A stretch of 21,848 nucleotides of DNA from Roseburia sp. CAG:309 (lineage in GTDB: Bacteria; Bacillota; Clostridia; Lachnospirales; Lachnospiraceae): the NCBI GenBank assembly GCA_000434115.1, contig FR894080.1:12327-34174 (forward strand), read 5' to 3'. The notes beneath the pieces are model-generated. The model saw only the letters and a list, made by a program, of their open reading frames with translations, did no database searches and had not been told where the DNA came from. The position numbers and the translations under genes were made by a program. This document shows positions 14,573 to 21,848 of this stretch, piece by piece; position 1 is the first letter of the stretch, and each line of letters begins with the position of its first letter.

Positions 14573-17500
14573 ATGTCAAAGTTGATGAAGAAAAAAGGCT
14601 TGGTTAAGTTTCTGGTCGTAGTATTAGTATTGGCAGCAATAGTAGTATTTTTTAAGATCAAAGGAACTTCTACAAGCGACAACTCCGACAAGTATAAGGA
14701 CGTGGATCTGACCGCAACCAGTGACTCGTATGGTCGTGGAGATACATATGCAAAATATGTAACACAACACGAAGACACGAGACCTGAAGGCGAGGAAAAC
14801 ACCTATGAACTGGATGTGCTGAAACCTACAGACAGCCAGGGAACTTCCATCCGTACAGATGTGGGTCCTTCCAACGACAAATCAACGGCATTGCAGATTC
14901 CGGAAAAGGGTTATGCAGAATTTAAAGTAAATGTAAAAACCGCCGGATACTACAACTTGCTAGCTGATTATTATCCTACAACAGATGAGGATGACCGAGG
15001 AATTGACATCGAAACTGAACTTCAGATTAACGGTGCCGTTCCATTTAGTGGAGCAGATGCGATTGCATTCGGCCGTGTCTACACAGATGCAGGCGAAGTG
15101 ACGCAGGATAACCAGGGAAATGAAATCCGTGCCAAACAGGTACAGGATGAAAACCGTGGTTGGGTCTCTGCTTACTTTGAAGATTCTACCGGTTATGAAA
15201 TGGAACCACTTCGTTTCTATTTAAATGCCGGAGAAAACACGATCCGATTGACGGGTGCCAATGAAAAATTTGTAATCCGTAAATTGGCAGTGAAAAACAA
15301 GGAGACAACGCCTACATATGAAGAGTATAGCAAATTGAATGCGAATGCGACGAACAACACGGAGCAGGGATACGTTCAAAAAATTCAGGGCGAAAAGGCA
15401 GTACGCCGTTCTTCTCCTTCCCTCTATGCTACATATGACAGAACTTCAAGTGATACGGAATATGAAGACAAAGATGGCAAAACGGAGCAGGGTATTACCG
15501 ACCGTCAGGTTCTTGACATGACCGGTGGTACTCAGTGGAAAGTTCCAAATGATTGGATTGAATGGGATATGGAAGTTCCTGCAGAAGGTGACTACGTTAT
15601 CGGAATCAAGGGACGTCAGGGATATACCCGTGGATATATCGCAAACCGTTCTTTGTACATCGATGGAGAAGTTCCGTTTGAAGAAGTAAAAGAAATTCAG
15701 TTTACCTACAGCAATGTATGGCAGATGGTATGCTTACAGGATGCCAATGGAAATGCTTACAAATTCCATCTGACAAAAGGAAAGCATACGATCCGTCTGA
15801 AAAATACATTGGGTGATCTTGGTGAATATTTGTCTGAATTGTCAAACAGTGTATTCAACATGAACCAGATGTATCGTCAGATCCTTGTATTGACAGGTAC
15901 AGAACCGGATGAATACCGTGATTATCAGATTGAAAAAGTATATCCGGAAGTTATTGAAGCGATGGATTTTGAATCCAAGCGTCTGTACAAACTGGTAGAT
16001 GAAGTCGTTGCATACACCGGTGAGAAAGGTGGAGAGATTTCTGTAGCACAGACTCTTGCCGCTCAGATGGAGAAGTTTGTAAAACGTCCGGATAAAATTC
16101 CTGGTACTCTTTCCAACTTCAAAGAAAATATCAGTTCCCTCGGAACTTCGATTAACAACCTGAGTGCAGCAGCGATGGATATTGATTACATCGTACTTGC
16201 AGATGCAAAAGAAAACATTCCGGAAGTAAACGAAACTCGTTTTGATAAAATGGCACATGAGTGCAAATTGTTTATCAATTCTTTCCGCAGTGACTCTTCT
16301 GCTCTTGGTAATGTATACGATTCTGATGATCCGGACGTATTGGATGTGTGGATCACAGCCGGACGTGACCAGAGTACTATCTTGAAAAACATGGTAGACC
16401 AGATGTTCACACCGGAGACCGGAATTAAAGTAAATGTCAAACTGATCGATGCAGCGGCATCCGCCAATACAGCGACATCCGCAAACGGTGCCGTAAATGC
16501 GATGCTCCCGGCCGTTATCTCCGGATTCGGACCTGACGTTGCACTTTGCATCTCACAGACAGAGCCTGTTAACTATGCACTTCGTAGTGCGGTTGTTGAC
16601 TTGTCGCAATTTGGCAGTGAAGTGGATGAGGTTCTTTCTGAATATTATCCAAGTTCGTATGAGTCTTACAAATTTAACGGTGGTCTTTACGGATTGCCTG
16701 AGACACAGAACTACAACGTATTGTTCTACCGTACAGATATTATGGAAGAACTCGGCATTGATGCTGAGAAAGATGTAAGTACATGGGAAGGTGTATTGAA
16801 GACACTTCCAATTTTGCAGAAGAACAGCATGTCCTTTGCAATCCCTTCTGTAGAGCGTAAGATCAATAACGTTACAAACCCTGACCTTGCAAACTATTAT
16901 GCTCAGTTGTATCAGCGTGGCGGTACTTTGTACGATGCTGACGCAATGGAGACAATGATTGCAACACCGGAAGGTATCGAAGCATTTGAATTCTATACCA
17001 AACTTTTTACCAATTATAAATTGGATAAACAGTATGACTTTAATAACCGTTTCCGTAGTGGTGAGATGCCAATCGGATGTGCGGATTATAGTAACTTTAA
17101 CACATTGGCAGTATTTGCTCCTGAGATCAAGGGTCTTTGGAACTTTGGTCTGATCCCTGGTATACAGAAGGAAGATGGAAGCATTGACCGTTCTGTTCAG
17201 TCATGGGGTACTGCATCTATGATGCTTCGTGGTGCAGAAGAACGTGGCAAGAAAGAAATTGCCTGGCAGTTCCTTAAATGGTGGGCAAGTTCTGAAGTAC
17301 AGAGTAATTATGCAAGTGAACTGGAAGCTGTTATGGGTGCTGCTGCTCGTTATGCTACAGCAAACCGCAACACATTTGAAACTCTTTCTTGGAGCAGCGA
17401 TGAGTCTGCCGCATTGAAAGAACAGTGGCAATCCGCATTTGGACTTCCGGAAGTTGCTGGTGGATATTACACAGCAAGACATATCACAAACGCAATTCGT

Positions 17501-17623
17501 AAGGTTATGAATGAGAATGAAGACCCAAGAGAGACACTTCTTGACTATGTCATCACGATCAACGATGAGCTTACAAATAAACGTGAAGAATTTGGTCTGC
17601 CAACAAAAGACACTAAGAAATAA
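14573..17623 (+). CDS. Large membrane-anchored ABC substrate-binding protein with N-terminal carbohydrate-binding-like domains
   Basis: A 1016-residue solute receptor, over twice the ~430-450 residues of ordinary CUT1 binding proteins. Residues 8-31 form one hydrophobic helix after a lysine-rich start; there is no lipobox cysteine, so it should stay as an N-terminal membrane anchor. Two beta-sandwich, CBM-like regions follow at about 100-240 (AEFKVNVKTAGYYNLLADY, ENTIRLTG) and 317-415 (IEWDMEVPAEGDYVIGIKG, KHTIRLKN). A helical stretch fills 415-585. The family-1 binding domain runs from about 586 (VLDVWITAGRDQ, GLYGLPETQNYNVLFYRTDI, WQFLKWWASSEVQSNYA). ATG 14573 follows AAGGAG (14555-14560) at a long 12-base spacing; the frame is open back to 14444 but that part holds the leader hairpin. 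Codon use (many CGT, GGT, GTT) differs from upstream genes and suggests strong expression. The substrate is probably an oligosaccharide. Confidence 0.88.
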   Translation: MSKLMKKKGLVKFLVVVLVLAAIVVFFKIKGTSTSDNSDKYKDVDLTATSDSYGRGDTYAKYVTQHEDTRPEGEENTYELDVLKPTDSQGTSIRTDVGPSNDKSTALQIPEKGYAEFKVNVKTAGYYNLLADYYPTTDEDDRGIDIETELQINGAVPFSGADAIAFGRVYTDAGEVTQDNQGNEIRAKQVQDENRGWVSAYFEDSTGYEMEPLRFYLNAGENTIRLTGANEKFVIRKLAVKNKETTPTYEEYSKLNANATNNTEQGYVQKIQGEKAVRRSSPSLYATYDRTSSDTEYEDKDGKTEQGITDRQVLDMTGGTQWKVPNDWIEWDMEVPAEGDYVIGIKGRQGYTRGYIANRSLYIDGEVPFEEVKEIQFTYSNVWQMVCLQDANGNAYKFHLTKGKHTIRLKNTLGDLGEYLSELSNSVFNMNQMYRQILVLTGTEPDEYRDYQIEKVYPEVIEAMDFESKRLYKLVDEVVAYTGEKGGEISVAQTLAAQMEKFVKRPDKIPGTLSNFKENISSLGTSINNLSAAAMDIDYIVLADAKENIPEVNETRFDKMAHECKLFINSFRSDSSALGNVYDSDDPDVLDVWITAGRDQSTILKNMVDQMFTPETGIKVNVKLIDAAASANTATSANGAVNAMLPAVISGFGPDVALCISQTEPVNYALRSAVVDLSQFGSEVDEVLSEYYPSSYESYKFNGGLYGLPETQNYNVLFYRTDIMEELGIDAEKDVSTWEGVLKTLPILQKNSMSFAIPSVERKINNVTNPDLANYYAQLYQRGGTLYDADAMETMIATPEGIEAFEFYTKLFTNYKLDKQYDFNNRFRSGEMPIGCADYSNFNTLAVFAPEIKGLWNFGLIPGIQKEDGSIDRSVQSWGTASMMLRGAEERGKKEIAWQFLKWWASSEVQSNYASELEAVMGAAARYATANRNTFETLSWSSDESAALKEQWQSAFGLPEVAGGYYTARHITNAIRKVMNENEDPRETLLDYVITINDELTNKREEFGLPTKDTKK

Positions 17624-17643
17624 TCGAGAGAGGAGAGTATAGA

Positions 17644-18579
17644 ATGAAGTTTCTTGGAAAGTATATGCAAATTAAGAAACGTGATATCGGGATTGCCTGG
17701 AAAAAGGCAAAGATGTCTAAGACCTGTTATCTGTTCTTATTGCCATATTTTATTCTGTTTACAGTGTTCTATGTGTTGCCTGTATGTATGTCTGTATTTT
17801 ATAGTTTTACATACTACAACGTATTGGAACCAGCGAAATTTATCGGCGTTGAAAACTATATTGATCTGCTCCTCAATGACGATGTGTTCCTGATTGCAGT
17901 TAAGAATACATTCTTGTTGGCAGCGATCACTGGTCCGCTCGGATACATCATGGCTTTCTTGTTTGCCTGGTTTATCAACGAGCTGCCTCGTTTCGTTCGT
18001 GCATTTGCCGTTATGGTATTCTATGCACCAACCATTTCCGGTCAGGCATACCTGATCTGGTCCATCCTCTTCAGTGGAGATGCTTATGGCTATGTAAACG
18101 GATTTTTGTTGAAATTTGGTATTATCAACGAGCCAATCCTATGGCTGACGGATACCAAGTACATGATGAATGTAGTTATTATAGTAGTACTTTGGATGAG
18201 TCTTGGTACCGGATTCCTTTCCTTCGTAGCCGGTCTGCAGGGTATTGATGCTTCACAGTTTGAAGCAGGATATGTGGACGGTGTCAGAAACCGTTGGCAG
18301 GAATTGTGGTACATTACCCTTCCTAATATGAAACCAATGCTTTTGTTCGGTGCCGTTATGGCAATCACACAGTCCTTTGGTGTGGCTGACGTTACGATGG
18401 CACTTTGTGGATACCCAAGTACCGATTACGCGGCGCGAACCGTCGTAACTCACTTGGTCGATTATGGTACCACGCGATTTGAGATGGGTTACGCATCTGC
18501 GATAGCAACGGTATTGTTCGTAGTTATGATTTTGTGTAACAAGGCAATTCAAGCCTTGCTTAGCAAAGTTGGAACTTGA
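17644..18579 (+). CDS. Sugar ABC transporter permease (UgpA/LplB type)
   Basis: First membrane subunit of a CUT1-type importer, 311 residues with six helices. The first helix is in LFLLPYFILFTVFYVLPVCM, followed by the extracytoplasmic FIGVENYIDLL typical of this subfamily. The EAA loop that contacts the ATPase is EAGYVDGVRNRWQELWYITL followed by PNMKP. The start follows GAGGAGAG and lies 20 bases after the binding-protein stop. The second permease starts 17 bases after its stop. Substrate specificity cannot be read from it; the LplB/YesP-like look fits polysaccharide-fragment uptake. Confidence 0.94.
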   Translation: MKFLGKYMQIKKRDIGIAWKKAKMSKTCYLFLLPYFILFTVFYVLPVCMSVFYSFTYYNVLEPAKFIGVENYIDLLLNDDVFLIAVKNTFLLAAITGPLGYIMAFLFAWFINELPRFVRAFAVMVFYAPTISGQAYLIWSILFSGDAYGYVNGFLLKFGIINEPILWLTDTKYMMNVVIIVVLWMSLGTGFLSFVAGLQGIDASQFEAGYVDGVRNRWQELWYITLPNMKPMLLFGAVMAITQSFGVADVTMALCGYPSTDYAARTVVTHLVDYGTTRFEMGYASAIATVLFVVMILCNKAIQALLSKVGT

Positions 18580-18596
18580 TAGGAGGTATAACAACG

Positions 18597-19460
18597 ATGA
18601 AATTAATCAAAATCAAAAGGAGAAAACCAAATCGATCCGTTGGTGGAGACATCGGAATTTACATTATGTTGATTCTGTTTGGTATATTCTTTGTTATGCC
18701 CCTTGTGTATACCATTTGTAGTGCGTTTAAACCATTGGATGAGATTTATCTTTATCCACCAAGTTTTTTTGTAAAGAACCCGACATTCAATAACTTCCAG
18801 GATATGCTGGTTGTTATGTCAAGTTCTTACGTACCTTTTACAAGATACATTTTCAATACTGTATTTACCACGTTAGTAGGTACAGTAGGACATTTGATCT
18901 TTGGATCAATGGCAGCGTATGTGTTGGCTAAATATAATTTTCCGGGAAGCAAGGGATTCTTCGATCTTTGTGTAACCGCGATCATGTTTAATGCGTATGT
19001 TCTCCAGATTCCTACCTATTTGATCATGTCAAAACTTGGATGGGTAGATACTTATGCCGCACTGATCGTACCTGCGTTTGCACTTCCTATGGGATTGTTC
19101 CTGATGAAGCAGTTCATGGAGCAGATTCCGGATGCGCTGATCGAAGCAGCAAAGATTGACGGTGCGAAAGAAGGAAGAATCTTCCTTCAGATCGTTATGC
19201 CAAACGTAAAACCGGCTTGGCTGACTGTAACGATTTTCTCTGTGCAGGCTCTTTGGAATATGAAAGGTCAGATTTTTATCTACTCTGAGGAGTTCAAAAT
19301 GCTTCCATATGCACTGCAGCAGATCATGTCTTCCGGTGTTGCCCGTGCAGGTGTAGGTTCCGCTGCAACGATGGTCGTTATGATGGTTCCGATCATTATA
19401 TTTGTAGCCGCACAGAGTAACATTTTGGAAACAATGGCTAGTTCAGGTATTAAAGACTGA
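18597..19460 (+). CDS. Carbohydrate ABC transporter permease (YesQ/LplC type)
   Basis: Second membrane subunit, 287 residues with six predicted helices (for example IYIMLILFGIFFVMPLVYTI near the start). FKPLDEIYLYPPSFF and FNNFQDML mark the LplC/YesQ-like group. The EAA loop is EAAKIDGAKEGRIFLQIVMP, complete. I chose ATG 18597 because AGGAGG at 18581-18586 is ten bases before it; the frame opens at 18576 within the upstream stop. It pairs with the preceding permease. No ATP-binding gene is next to it, so the pair probably uses an MsmX-like ATPase coded elsewhere. Confidence 0.94.
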   Translation: MKLIKIKRRKPNRSVGGDIGIYIMLILFGIFFVMPLVYTICSAFKPLDEIYLYPPSFFVKNPTFNNFQDMLVVMSSSYVPFTRYIFNTVFTTLVGTVGHLIFGSMAAYVLAKYNFPGSKGFFDLCVTAIMFNAYVLQIPTYLIMSKLGWVDTYAALIVPAFALPMGLFLMKQFMEQIPDALIEAAKIDGAKEGRIFLQIVMPNVKPAWLTVTIFSVQALWNMKGQIFIYSEEFKMLPYALQQIMSSGVARAGVGSAATMVVMMVPIIIFVAAQSNILETMASSGIKD

Positions 19461-19475
19461 TAAAGGAGGATAAAA

Positions 19476-20969
19476 ATGAAAGTATGTAAGAAATTAACAT
19501 CTATGTTTGCTCTTGTACTGATCTTGTCTCTCCTTATCGGTGCGACAGGCGCAAGTGCTGCGACAAGTTCGGATGGAAATCATTATACATATATTTATGA
19601 CTGCTGGGGTTATGACCGTGAGTCACCGGATGCTTATTCTGTAACACGTATCATTACAGGTTCGGATTATGAATGCGGTAACTTCAAAGAACCACAGGGA
19701 ATGTATGTAAATGGTACGAACCTTTACATAGCAGATACAGGAAACAATCGTATCGTAAAAATGTCCTATGTAAATGACACCATTACTCAGACAGGAATGG
19801 TAACGGAATTTAACAATGGAGATAAGAAAGATGCTTTGAGTGGCCCACAGGATGTCTTCGTAAGTGACGAAGGAGATATGTATATTGCCGATACCGGAAA
19901 TAAACGTATCGTTCATCTGGACAAAGATAATAATGTCATTAAGATCATTACAAAGCCGGATGACGAAACTTTCGATCAGACAACGGACTTCCTTCCACAG
20001 AAGCTGGTTGTAGATAGTTCAAAACGTATCTTTACACAGGTACAGAACGTAAACAAAGGATTTATGGAATTTGCCAATGACGGATCTTTTACCGGATACG
20101 TCGGAGCAAGTAAAGTAACATATAATATTCTTCAGTATTTATGGAAAATGGTAGCCAGTAAAGAGCAGAGAAGCCAGATGGAACTTTTCGTTCCAACAGA
20201 GTACAGTAACCTCTGCCTTGACTCCGAGGGATTCATCTACGCAACGATCGGCAAGACCGGTGAAGATGTTACTCCTCAGAATTCACAGCCAATCCGTAAA
20301 CTGAATGCAAAAGGAACCGATATTTTGGTTCGTAACGGATATGTAGAGCCTTATGGAGATCTTCGCTGGACAGAGTCCGGAGAGATGAAAGGTGCTTCCA
20401 GATTTGTAGATATCGCTTGTCTTGACAACGATGTTTACTATGCACTGGATAATACCAGAGGCCGTGTGTTCGCTTATGACTTTCAGGGTAACATGCTTTA
20501 TGCATTTGGTGGTCATGGATACAAAGCGGGATATTTTATCAACCCAACGGCAATTGAGGATTTGGGCGATACATTGCTCGTTATGGACTCAACGCTGGGA
20601 ACGATCACTCAGTTTACTTTGACGGAATATGGTAAATATATCAATCAGGGATTGAGTGAGTACAAACGTGGCGACTATGATGCTTCTGCTGCTACATGGC
20701 AGAAAGTATTGAAACTGAATGGTAACTACGATCAGGCATATATCGGTATTGGTCGTTCTCTCCTCCGCCAGGAAAGTTATCAGGAAGCCATGGATTACTT
20801 TGAATTGAAACTGGATGCAACAAACTATTCCAAAGCATACAAATTGTATCGTAAGGAATGGTTCGAAAACAACATAACGATCATTTTGATTGCTCTTGCT
20901 GTATTGATCGTTGTCTGCTTCGGTGTTGGCTTTGTGAAGAAGGCTAGAAAGGAGGTAGAGAAAGGATGA
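19476..20969 (+). CDS. Exported NHL-repeat beta-propeller protein with TPR and C-terminal membrane anchor
   Basis: A 497-residue protein of unknown role. Residues 1-30 form a signal peptide ending in GASA-A. NHL-type repeats follow from about 65 to 390: EPQGMYVNGTNLYIADTGNN, GPQDVFVSDEGDMYIADTGN, then degenerate copies near VVDSSKRIF, LCLDSEGFIYATI and INPTAIEDLGDTLLVMDS. Residues about 398-455 are TPR-like (YKRGDYDASAATWQKVLKLN, SYQEAMDYFELKL). One helix at about 463-485 is followed by a short basic tail, giving a type-I topology with the propeller outside. ATG 19476 has AAGGAGG close by. It overlaps the next gene as ATGA. Placed between permeases and a Yip1-like protein, it may bind glycan or scaffold the surface complex (inference). 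Confidence 0.88.
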   Translation: MKVCKKLTSMFALVLILSLLIGATGASAATSSDGNHYTYIYDCWGYDRESPDAYSVTRIITGSDYECGNFKEPQGMYVNGTNLYIADTGNNRIVKMSYVNDTITQTGMVTEFNNGDKKDALSGPQDVFVSDEGDMYIADTGNKRIVHLDKDNNVIKIITKPDDETFDQTTDFLPQKLVVDSSKRIFTQVQNVNKGFMEFANDGSFTGYVGASKVTYNILQYLWKMVASKEQRSQMELFVPTEYSNLCLDSEGFIYATIGKTGEDVTPQNSQPIRKLNAKGTDILVRNGYVEPYGDLRWTESGEMKGASRFVDIACLDNDVYYALDNTRGRVFAYDFQGNMLYAFGGHGYKAGYFINPTAIEDLGDTLLVMDSTLGTITQFTLTEYGKYINQGLSEYKRGDYDASAATWQKVLKLNGNYDQAYIGIGRSLLRQESYQEAMDYFELKLDATNYSKAYKLYRKEWFENNITIILIALAVLIVVCFGVGFVKKARKEVEKG

Positions 20970-21631
20970 GTATAAAACAACGTGTTATCAATAAAGAAAG
21001 CTGGAGTGCTTATCTTGCATCACTTCGTTATGCATTACACTGTTGTCTTCGTCCTTTTGACGGCTTTTGGGATTTGACTCATGAAAAGAGAGGATCTGTA
21101 GGCGCAGCGAATACGATTGTAATTCTGGTACTGCTTACAAATCTTTTAAAACTTGGTTTTACCAGTTTTATTTTCCAACCAGTCAACTGGAATGAAGTGA
21201 ACCTTCTTTTAGAGATTATGACATTCTTACTGCCATTTGTAGTTTATTGTGTGGCAAACTGGTGTCTGACAACTTTGTTTGAAGGAAAAGGTACTTTGAA
21301 AGATATTTATATGGGTACTGCATATGCGATGACACCATATGTGATCATTCAGCTGCCTTTGATCTTATTAAGTAACGTAGTAACAGAAGAAGAGGGTGCA
21401 TTTTATACCTATTTTGGATACTTCTCCATGGTATGGTGTGGACTTCTGATTATGGCATCTGTCATGATGATCCACGATTTCCTTTTAGGAAAAGCATTTG
21501 CGTCACTCATTTTCACAGGAGTCGGTATGTTGGTTATCGTATTCCTGTTGGTTCTCTTCTTTAGTTTGATAAGTGATGGTTTCTCATATTTCTATTCGAT
21601 TTATAAAGAAATCATTTACAGATTCTATTAA
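20966..21631 (+). CDS. Yip1-family integral membrane protein
   Basis: A 221-residue protein with about five hydrophobic helices at roughly 39-60, 77-104, 117-138, 149-171 and 177-203, after a soluble N-terminus containing RPFDGFWDLTHEKRGS. The charge-poor helices and GTLKDIYMGTAYAMTPYVI, a stretch usual in bacterial Yip1 proteins, support the family call. The biochemical role of bacterial Yip1 proteins is not established. It overlaps the NHL gene by four bases, and AAAGGAGG lies just before, so coupled translation is likely. The neighbouring anchored propeller suggests the two work as a pair. Confidence 0.82.
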   Translation: MSIKQRVINKESWSAYLASLRYALHCCLRPFDGFWDLTHEKRGSVGAANTIVILVLLTNLLKLGFTSFIFQPVNWNEVNLLLEIMTFLLPFVVYCVANWCLTTLFEGKGTLKDIYMGTAYAMTPYVIIQLPLILLSNVVTEEEGAFYTYFGYFSMVWCGLLIMASVMMIHDFLLGKAFASLIFTGVGMLVIVFLLVLFFSLISDGFSYFYSIYKEIIYRFY

Positions 21632-21655
21632 TTTGGAAGGAGGGCAAAGTTAAGA

Positions 21656-21848
21656 ATGAAAAAGAAATTTGGTTTGCTTTTAGTTGCTGCGCTGGCTTCC
21701 TTCGCATTAGTAGGATGTGGTAATTCATCTTCGGGTTATAAGGAGTTGACTGCTTATACCAATGAAGACAGTCAGGAAGTTACCATTAGCAATAGTTCTT
21801 TGGAACTTACGGTAAATAAAGATGATACAACATTTTTGTTGAAGGATA
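21656..21848 (+). CDS. Lipoprotein, 3' end missing; resembles the start of DUF5696 proteins
   Basis: The visible 64 codons begin with a lipoprotein signal peptide: MKKK, a hydrophobic core, and the lipobox LVGC (Cys21). After a serine/glycine spacer comes VTISNSSLELTVNKDDTTFLLKD, the kind of segment that opens the mature part of DUF5696-type proteins, which I recall next to Yip1 and sugar permease genes in Bacillota. The identification is from memory on a short piece, so it is tentative. The start follows AAGGAGGG within the 24-base gap after the Yip1 gene; the frame is open to the end of the window. It belongs to the same operon. Confidence 0.6.
   Translation, partial: MKKKFGLLLVAALASFALVGCGNSSSGYKELTAYTNEDSQEVTISNSSLELTVNKDDTTFLLKD

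Overview
The window reads as chromosomal DNA of an anaerobic gut-type Clostridia, most likely Lachnospiraceae. This rests on the gene content (alr next to a mazF/ndoA toxin, four-gene ferredoxin-dependent 2-oxoacid oxidoreductase, GH43 xylosidase, CUT1-type sugar ABC transporter), strong AGGAGG-type ribosome sites, Firmicutes-style promoters and moderate-to-low G+C. No rRNA, tRNA, CRISPR array, transposase or phage gene was seen.

Layout. 1-2914 (+): 3' part of the NAD(P)HX repair enzyme (nnr), alanine racemase (alr), then about 380 bp without a gene that holds a heavily folded 205-bp element (2187-2391) and a separate inverted repeat (2476-2508), then a MazF/NdoA-type RNase toxin with no visible antitoxin gene. 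2915-3229: terminator, perfect 16-bp palindrome, small hairpins and a promoter. 3230-6858 (+): a tight run of histidine phosphatase, rlmH, a small MscS channel and an SGNH hydrolase with no signal peptide. 6859-8949 (+): a PhoP/PhoR-like two-component pair behind four TTTTACAT-like repeats spaced 11 bp apart. 8937-12589 (+): porC-porD-porA-porB (pyruvate or related 2-oxoacid:ferredoxin oxidoreductase) followed by a MarR regulator and a bidirectional terminator. 12688-14280 (-): GH43 beta-xylosidase. 14281-14572: divergent promoter region. 14573-21848 (+): one uninterrupted operon running off the window.

The last operon is the most unusual part. It encodes a 1016-residue membrane-anchored substrate-binding protein with two lectin-like N-terminal domains, two CUT1-type permeases, an exported NHL beta-propeller-TPR protein with a C-terminal membrane anchor, a five-helix Yip1-like membrane protein, and the start of a lipoprotein that resembles the DUF5696 family. 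No ATPase is encoded in the visible part. Together these look like a cell-surface glycan capture and import machine with accessory parts that ordinary sugar ABC operons lack. The divergent GH43 xylosidase and the cytoplasmic-type SGNH esterase suggest a plant-polysaccharide diet, but the substrate is not shown by the sequence.
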